From Bettongia penicillata ogilbyi (lineage: Eukaryota > Chordata > Mammalia > Diprotodontia > Potoroidae): a stretch of DNA of 64,000 bases. Below are positions 57,666-64,000 of this stretch, piece after piece. The stretch covers positions 2,070,232-2,134,231 of the forward strand of contig JAJHZJ010000008.1 of assembly GCA_023548195.1 (NCBI GenBank), in the 5' to 3' direction. Positions within the stretch are counted from its first letter, which is position 1. Each line of letters begins with the position of its first letter. The notes beneath the pieces were generated by a model. That model had not been told where the DNA came from. It did not search any database and saw nothing but the letters and a program-made list of their open reading frames with translations. A program made the translations under genes and the position numbers.

Positions 57666-59384
57666 TGAGGTTCTTTTTTTTGTGTGAGTGACTTATAAGA
57701 TGACCTTTGATAATAACGGTGACTTGATCTAAGCCCAAGTATTTTTTTTCCTAAACAAGACAGGGTCATTTGACAATCTGCCTGATAGAGTATGTGAGAG
57801 TAAATATAGACATTAAAATAGAAGAGAGTTTATACATGATATCCAACTCAGGTTCTTTAGAATCATCATATGTATATTTAAGGGTTTTATAGGCTTCTAA
57901 TGATTAACTGAGCAACATTCTGCCCCAATGTGTCATTTTTAATAATTTATTAGGGTTTTTTGTTTTTGTTTTGTTTTTGGTCATTTAAATGCAAAAAGTG
58001 AAAGGCAAGAAAGAAAAGGGGAAAGGAAATGGTAACTGGTTGTACAAAATTCAAAAACAAGATGCCACATAAAGAGAGCTATTGTGTGAAACCATTTCAA
58101 GGGATGTGAGGCAACGACCCAGTATTAGAGTTGTCTAGATTTTACTCTGTAACAACATGATTCATTGACACAGTGCATGTGTTGTCAATGAATTCAGCCC
58201 TTTTTGTAATGGAATAGTGAGGGTGATAGAATGCTACTGTCTAGATATGGTCACAACGGTATCAATGTAATTCTGTCTGAAAAGTGACATTCATGCAAGC
58301 AGTAGAATTTAACATACTCTTCATATTTTGATTATTAAAAATTAAGGAATAAGCAATTTCAACTATTTGAAGAAATAGCTATTTAATAAATATAATTATC
58401 AATAAATCATTCCATTTTAAGATTTAGGGAGAGGTTTCTCTCACAGTTGTAAGAGGGAAAAAGACAATAATATATTTCTCATAAAATACTGAGCTCCTGA
58501 AATATGAAATATCTCTAGCTTAAAGAATTCCTGATATTAATACAATTTCCAAGATATTGGCCCCTTTAGAAAGAAAATCTGCATCTTAATTGAAATTAGT
58601 AAACTAAATTTCAGTGCAAAGTGAATTAGAGAAGTTAAATTATGAACTTATGAAAAACAAGGTTTCGACTGGAACTGGGCAGTCATTGGTAGTTTTGGAT
58701 GAAAGTGTTATAATAATTTTAAGGTGCCATAAAATTATAGGATAAGCATTTTAGGGATTGTAGGGCACAGAAAGAGATTGTCAGTAAAGCATAAGTTTGT
58801 GTTTTCTGATGAATTTCATGGTCAAATTTAAAACAACTTCAGTATTCATTTTTCACAGTCCTCACATTTAATGTTACTTTCCATTTAAAAATCAAAGCTT
58901 TTTTAAGAAAATACCACGTTTTTTCAGTGACAACCAATTATTTAGTTGTGAAATGTGGGGAATCTTTTATTTATACATAATAAGGTATTTCATTAATTAC
59001 TATATTGATTGATTCTTTTGCATCTCACTGCTTCATAAGAACCACATTTTAATCTTTGCAACTTATTTTGGCATATTAATAATAGGTAACATTTCCTGTG
59101 GTCAGCTGATAGGGACTTGGAGAAAGAGGGGAAAGGGCATTTTCACTGAGAAATCTTTAGCAATAGATAAAAGGCCCTTTCTTACCCATCATTTGTCAAC
59201 CTTAGAACAGTATTCTACTACCTACTTTTAGCATTAAAGGCATTTTTCAGAAATGATCTTGAAAGGTTTTTGTCAAAGCATTGCCAGATGAATGTTTACA
59301 ACCATTTCCTTATATCAAAATAATATTTTTTGAACTTTGGAAGAAGTGACCTTACCTAGTTTTCCTCTTTGTAAAATAAATGAT
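57666..59384. other. Unassigned AT-rich stretch
   Basis: About 1.7 kb with no repeat or exon recognised. Confidence 0.4.
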
Positions 59385-59525
59385 GTAGTAGAGAGACAGC
59401 CAACCTTAGAGTCAGGAAAACTGGGAACTTCAGGTTCTGTATTTGACATATACCATATTGAGAAAATTATTGAATTTCTCTGTGCCCCCTGAAACAAAGA
59501 CTAATAAAAATTATCATTATAATAA
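59385..59525 (+). mobile_element. MIR-type CORE-SINE, partial
   Basis: Sense: gtagtagagagacagccaac, cttagagtcaggaaaactgg, then a degenerate CORE and a TAA-rich tail. Confidence 0.65.
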
Positions 59526-59529
59526 TAAT

Positions 59530-59760
59530 TAGTATTTACATAATTTTGCTGTTTACTGTTTTCCTATGTTATTTCACTTGATTCTGCAACAACCCTGGGA
59601 GGGAAATGGTTCAGTTGTCCACACATGAAGAAACTGAGGTGCAGAGAGCTTTTTAATGATTTGCCCAGTTTCAAAGTGAGTAAGTATTTGAGGAAGGATT
59701 TGAACCCAAGATGATCCTGACTCCAAGTCCAGAAGTCTACACAGATATCACTTTGCATTA
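59530..59760 (-). mobile_element. MIR-type CORE-SINE, near full length
   Basis: Antisense: atttcacttgattctgcaac, aaccctgggagggaaatggt, gaagaaactgaggtgcagag, ggatttgaacccaagatgat. Confidence 0.82.
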
Positions 59761-59934
59761 GGAAAGGGAATGTTATTACTATAGAGTTCTCTATAATAAC
59801 AAAAAATCACAAGGTGGATTTTTTTTACAGATGGGGGAAAGAGGTGCTTTTTCAATTCCTTTTAGCCATAAATCCTGTGATCCTAAGTGATAAAATATTA
59901 CCAAAATCACTAGGGGAATTGTCCAGCCCTTATT

Positions 59935-60230
59935 GGTTGAGGGTTTGTGTTCATCCTTCATTGCCGAAGAAGACCATGACATCAGAGAAATGATGACATG
60001 ACTTGCACTTGACCTTGTTTTGAGTGAGAGAGGGCTGTGCAAGGTCCCTAGTCTCACTTTCTCCTCCTGAGCTATCTGATCCAGTGACCAGATTTTCATC
60101 AGGATGACTGGAGATGACCCAGGATGCAATGGGAGACTTGGCCCCTTTAGTCTAAGGCCTATTCAGGTAGTCAGAGTGAGGTAATGCACATTAGGCCTGG
60201 TTAAGGGTATTCATTTAAGGAATCACAAAT
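59935..60230 (+). mobile_element. Marsupial-type interspersed repeat, family not named
   Basis: Recognised by cattgccgaagaagaccatg, acatcagagaaatgatgaca, gagagggctgtgcaaggtcc, aggatgactggagatgaccc and aggatgcaatgggagacttg. It shares the words gaagaggacc-atga with the shorter repeat at 53.0 kb, so the two may be related. The 112-codon minus-strand frame over it is repeat-derived. Confidence 0.65.
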
Positions 60231-60401
60231 GTTCTAATAATCTCTTTAGATACAAAAATAATTTTAAGCACGAGTTCTGTATACTCTAAGTAAAATTTTG
60301 ATTAATGGGAAAAAAAAACCAAAAATACTGTCCTCATTCTCACTCACAGACATAAACTTAATCATGATAATTCTTTGTTCCATATGCTTTATCATCTAGT
60401 C

Positions 60402-60540
60402 CAGGGAAGGGGAACCTGTGGCACCTTCTAGGTCCTTGGGTGTAACCTTTAGACTATGTCCAAGTTTTATAGAACAAATCATTTGGATTTGAACTCAAAG
60501 GGCCACATGTGACCTTGAAGCCATAGGTCCCTCACCCCTA
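60402..60540. mobile_element. Short hAT-type non-autonomous DNA transposon
   Basis: A 139-base palindromic element. The left end cagggaaggggaacctgtgg matches the right end in reverse complement (aggggtgagggacctatgg). The interior contains cttctaggtccttgggtgta and gggccacatgtgaccttgaa. Target-site duplication atctagtc (60394-60401) and atctagtt (60541-60548). No coding capacity. Confidence 0.85.
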
Positions 60541-60548
60541 ATCTAGTT

Positions 60549-60695
60549 CATTCTCTTTGATTTTTTACAGAAGAAGAAGTTTAGTCTCAATGGGGCAAAG
60601 GAACTGGCCCAAGTTATGATCAGTTAAGGTCAAAGTCAGGATTCAGACTCTAGCATTAGGACTCTCTATCTAAGGTTCTTTCCACTTTTCCTGGG
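60549..60695 (-). mobile_element. MIR-type (Ther) CORE-SINE, partial
   Basis: Antisense: ttttacagaagaagaagttt, ggcaaaggaactggcccaag, aagtcaggattcagactcta. The hAT element landed at its tail side. Confidence 0.65.
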
Positions 60696-61814
60696 ATGTT
60701 CTCAACAGCCAGAGATAGTCTTGATAATCAGAGAGCTAAATAGATTTGTCTGACACAAAACACAAAACACAAAAAGGAGCAAAGAAGACCATTACCTTTG
60801 TGAACATTCGTTGCTTGTTAGTTAGAGGGTTTTATTCAGTTCTGTGAATCACCTAAAATGTAGGGATGAAAGGAACTCCAGCTGAACAAAAGAAAGCTAG
60901 GGTTCTTTATTAGCTGCCCTGGGGAGAAAGAAGTGATGAGGAAGAAAAAGGGATAACAAAGATTTTCTTATGTGGTCCTTGATTCTGCCCTACCTCCACT
61001 TCAAAGTGCCCATCCTTTTCCCCTCTCTTCCCTTCGTAGGGGAGGATAGATGGATGGAAAGAATGTTCCAGAGCCAGAGAGGTATGGTTAGAGTTGAGGG
61101 AAATGCCCCTGGTTGCAGGCTCTCAGTCTTCTTTATGTTCCTTCCTCCACACCCCTGTATTAAATTCTCTTTACACTATAGACTTTCATAAAGAAAGTTG
61201 CAGATATTTGATCTCAATCTTTAGTTTATCATCAGTAATATAATGCAAAATTCAGTCAATATTGCCTCTTCATTTTCAGAATTTAAGAAAACAAATGGAA
61301 CCAGAAAATTTTGAGACCAAAGCATTATATAGGTATAATTTTTAGGGTATATGATTAGGGCTTTGGATTGTGAACTGAGACCCATGGAACAGTGTGAAAA
61401 TCTGAAGCCAGTAAACTATGTACTTTATGTAGTCCTTATAAATCTTATTTCTTTGTTTGCCTAATAATAGAGTTACTTTATGATCTCCAACAGAGTTGCC
61501 TTATAAAATTCAATGGAATTACCTATGGGCTCAAACACTAGTTTAAATAATTTTTTTCTTTCAAAAAGCAATTCTTTTGTTAACTTTGTTTTACTTCCAA
61601 AATCAAGATTGCCACTCTAGCAGTCTGAATCCCTTCGCCTTCTGACTAACAATAAGCAAATTCTACTTTAAATTTGCAGTGTGCCAATGAAATCACAGAG
61701 TCAGTATAGTAATAATATGAATATGAATAATAATAGTTATTAGTTTCAATATGGCAGAACACTGGAGCAGGAATCAAGCTTCCAGTATGGTCCCTGCCAT
61801 CAACTTTGTTCTAT
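60696..61814. other. Unassigned non-coding stretch
   Basis: Contains a short acaaaacac tandem near 60758-60775. The plus-strand frame 60970-61191 has no known domain. Confidence 0.4.
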
Positions 61815-62038
61815 TGTTGCTTGACAGTTGTTTTCAATTATGTCCAGCTCTTCATGACCCCATTTGGGGTTTTCTTGGCAGAGATACAGGAGTGGGTTGC
61901 CATTTCCTTCTCTAGCTCATTTTACAAATGAGGAAACTGAGACAAATAGACAGAAGTAAGTGTCTGAGGCCAGGCTTGAACTCAGGAAGATGAGTCTTCC
62001 TGGATAACCTGTGTCATCTTGCTGCTCTCTGCCGTCAA
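61815..62038 (-). mobile_element. Mar-1-type CORE-SINE, near full length
   Basis: Antisense: Bov-B-like tail (aattatgtccagctcttcat, gaccccatttggggttttct), CORE (caaatgaggaaactgagaca) and a degenerate head. One of the better-preserved copies. Confidence 0.93.
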
Positions 62039-63110
62039 GAAGCTAATGAGAAATACACTTAAAGTTAAATGTCAATGAATTCATGGGCACAGTGTGAGTT
62101 ACATCTCACCTCCCTGTTTCTCAATTTGTTTATCTCTTAAGTGTGATAAAGTAGTTGTCTAATGTTCATTTTTATTGTAGAATTCTGTGATGCTGTTTTT
62201 GTTTACCTGCAACATTTTGCGGATATGGGAAGGCATCTTTTTCAAGTGTGTGTTGAGTTTGTTGACTGAAAGAATTCATGATAAATATTCCATCTACCTC
62301 TTCCTAGTACTTCATGCCTTTGCCTTATGACTTAGTTTTTGTCGGAGTCTACTTGTTCTATTAAGAATAATTTCCAGAGGTTCTTCCAGTAAACTATTAA
62401 ACATTCTTAATATAAGATTTAATTTAATCTACAACATCCAGGATCCATAAGAAAGGAAAAAGTAAAAATCCTACTTTTGTTTCTGGCATTTTTAACTTTA
62501 TAGCTTAACATAAAAGCAATAAATAGCTTTTGCTTTGTTCTCATGAAATACTCAGAACTTCATTTTGTACCTTAGAAATGTGGTCTTCATTAACAAAACC
62601 CAGAAGGTTTAACTACTTGTTCAGATGCAAATAATTTACATCAACAATTTAGTTCATTTTAAAACTTGTTGACAGTAACTTTGTAGTCCAACTCCAACCT
62701 CGATATTAACTTCTTAGAAATTTGTTGAAACTTCCGGCCAAGAAATCAGTCATGATTGAGGCTCTTTATGGTCTATTTTTAGGATCTATTAGGATTTGGC
62801 CAGAAGAGATTTCAGAGAGTTCAAACAGATCTGTGAAGATCTCAGTTGGAAGTCAAATACTCAATAAGCTCATTTTTGTTCTTATGTATTAATGATCAGT
62901 ACCCAAGCCTTCACAATTAAATCTTCACTACCTAATTCAACTTAGAAACCAGAATAAAGGAACTCAATCAAAAGGAGCATTCTTAAAAAACTGAGACTTC
63001 ATCTGCCTGCCTTTGTTTGGTATCAGTCACTACTATTTTTTTCTGATGTTAATATTTATTTTGATTTTCAAAACATGGAGATATTTTCATCTGTCTAGTT
63101 CGTATTTCAT
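62039..63110. other. Unassigned AT-rich stretch
   Basis: No repeat or exon recognised. Confidence 0.4.
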
Positions 63111-63111
63111 T

Positions 63112-63348
63112 TGTTATGGCAATGAATAGAGAGCAGCTGGACTCAGACCAAGGAGAGGTGAATTCAAGTCCAGTCTCAAATACGTATTATCTTAGTTACC
63201 CTGTTCAAGTCATTGAACTTCTCAGACTTCTGGGATGTTCTCCCAAAACCATAAGCTGCAGAAAAGGTACTCATGCTGAACCATCTTTGGAGAGGAAATT
63301 AGTGGGCACCCACTACACCAAATGAAATCAGAGGTCTATGCCTGCCTC
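63112..63348 (+). mobile_element. CORE-SINE of the second type, near full length
   Basis: Sense: gaatagagagcagctggact, aggtgaattcaagtccagtc, gctgcagaaaaggtactcat, ggcacccactacaccaaatg, aaatcagaggtctatgcctg. The 69-codon frame across it is SINE-encoded. Confidence 0.7.
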
Positions 63349-63414
63349 TAATATCACTTTGAATCATAAAATTAGGATGGAGAGTGAAGAGTAGGGGAAA
63401 ATGGGTCAGGAGAG

Positions 63415-63570
63415 ACCCATGGTTGAAAACCACCTTGACCAAGTCATTCAATGTATGCATCTCAGTTTCTTCATCTCTAAAATAGGTATCATACTTGCAG
63501 GGTTTGCCTCATAGAATTGCTATAAAAAACACTAAACCTTAAAGCAATATAAATGTGAGGTGTTACTATG
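63415..63570 (+). mobile_element. MIR-type CORE-SINE
   Basis: Sense: cttgaccaagtcattcaatg, atctcagtttcttcatctct, aaaataggtatcatacttgc, and the L2-like tail. Confidence 0.78.
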
Positions 63571-63584
63571 GGATCTTGGGGAAA

Positions 63585-63735
63585 GGGCAGCTCCTTATTT
63601 TATGAGAAAACTGGTGCCTGAGAGGTGAAGTGATTTAGCCAAGGTCATCTGTCTATTTGATAAAAGGACTGAGAGTTGAACAGTCCAGATCTCCAACCTT
63701 AATCTAGTGCTTTTTTAGCTCTGCTATGATTCCCA
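63585..63735 (-). mobile_element. MIR-type (Ther) CORE-SINE, partial
   Basis: Antisense: tgagaaaactggtgcctgag, aggtgaagtgatttagccaa, gagagttgaacagtccagat. Confidence 0.7.
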
Positions 63736-64000
63736 ATTAATTTAGGAAAATGACATCATTATTAGATAAAATAGCATGCTGAATGTAAATAGTTCAATAA
63801 TAAAATATGAATGCATAACTTTATAAAGAAAGAGATGAAGAGAGAGAGCACACACATACCACATTATTACACAAATGCAAAGGAAAAAATTTTATTATAT
63901 TTTCTTTCTCTTGCTCTATCAGATTTCCCAGGACACTTTGGAGCAGTTCTTACAAATTTGAATTTTTTAATTACAAAATATCCATCTGGGACAGAAACAT
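63736..64000. other. Unassigned right edge
   Basis: AT-rich sequence with a short agagagag patch near 63840. No recognised feature. Confidence 0.4.

Overview
The window looks like marsupial nuclear DNA. It is AT-rich and CpG-poor, has no operon-like or long open frames, and is filled with mammalian interspersed repeats. The lineage call rests on seven copies of a tRNA-headed CORE-SINE whose 3' tail resembles a Bov-B/RTE LINE (Mar-1 type), on a second CORE-SINE type that I associate with marsupials, and on a repeat near 59.9 kb that I recognise from marsupial sequence. The species cannot be resolved by eye.

Layout. 1-40 kb: a dense mosaic of old L2 LINE fragments (mostly minus strand; the first still shows decayed endonuclease motifs), Mar-1 and MIR-type SINEs, L1 3' ends (11.3, 21.3, 23.5-24.9 kb), an L3/CR1 fragment (25.6-26.7 kb) and long microsatellites, notably (TA)n at 24.5 kb, (GATA)n at 29.7 kb and (AAGG)n at 36.8 kb. 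At 31.9-32.7 kb two arms of about 175 bp form an inverted repeat with about 91% identity in the core. 40-49.4 kb: recognisable repeats almost vanish. In the middle lies a CpG-island-like segment (about 42.66-43.14 kb, 24 CpGs in 480 bp by hand count) with plus-strand splice-donor-like sequences. This is the best candidate for a promoter and first exon; the gene is not identified. A perfect 12-bp hairpin and a G-quadruplex motif lie just upstream. 49.4-64 kb: repeats return. This part includes a retroposed 7SL (SRP) RNA pseudogene at 52.78-53.18 kb, split by a later SINE with its own target-site duplication, and two short hAT-type non-autonomous DNA transposons with near-perfect 8-bp target duplications.

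No protein-coding gene can be asserted. The longer open frames are chance, repeat-derived or microsatellite-derived. The simplest reading is intergenic or intronic sequence around one alternative or 5'-noncoding promoter, possibly of a plus-strand gene whose coding exons lie outside the window. All repeat calls come from recognising consensus patterns by eye; boundaries are approximate, usually within 10-40 bp.
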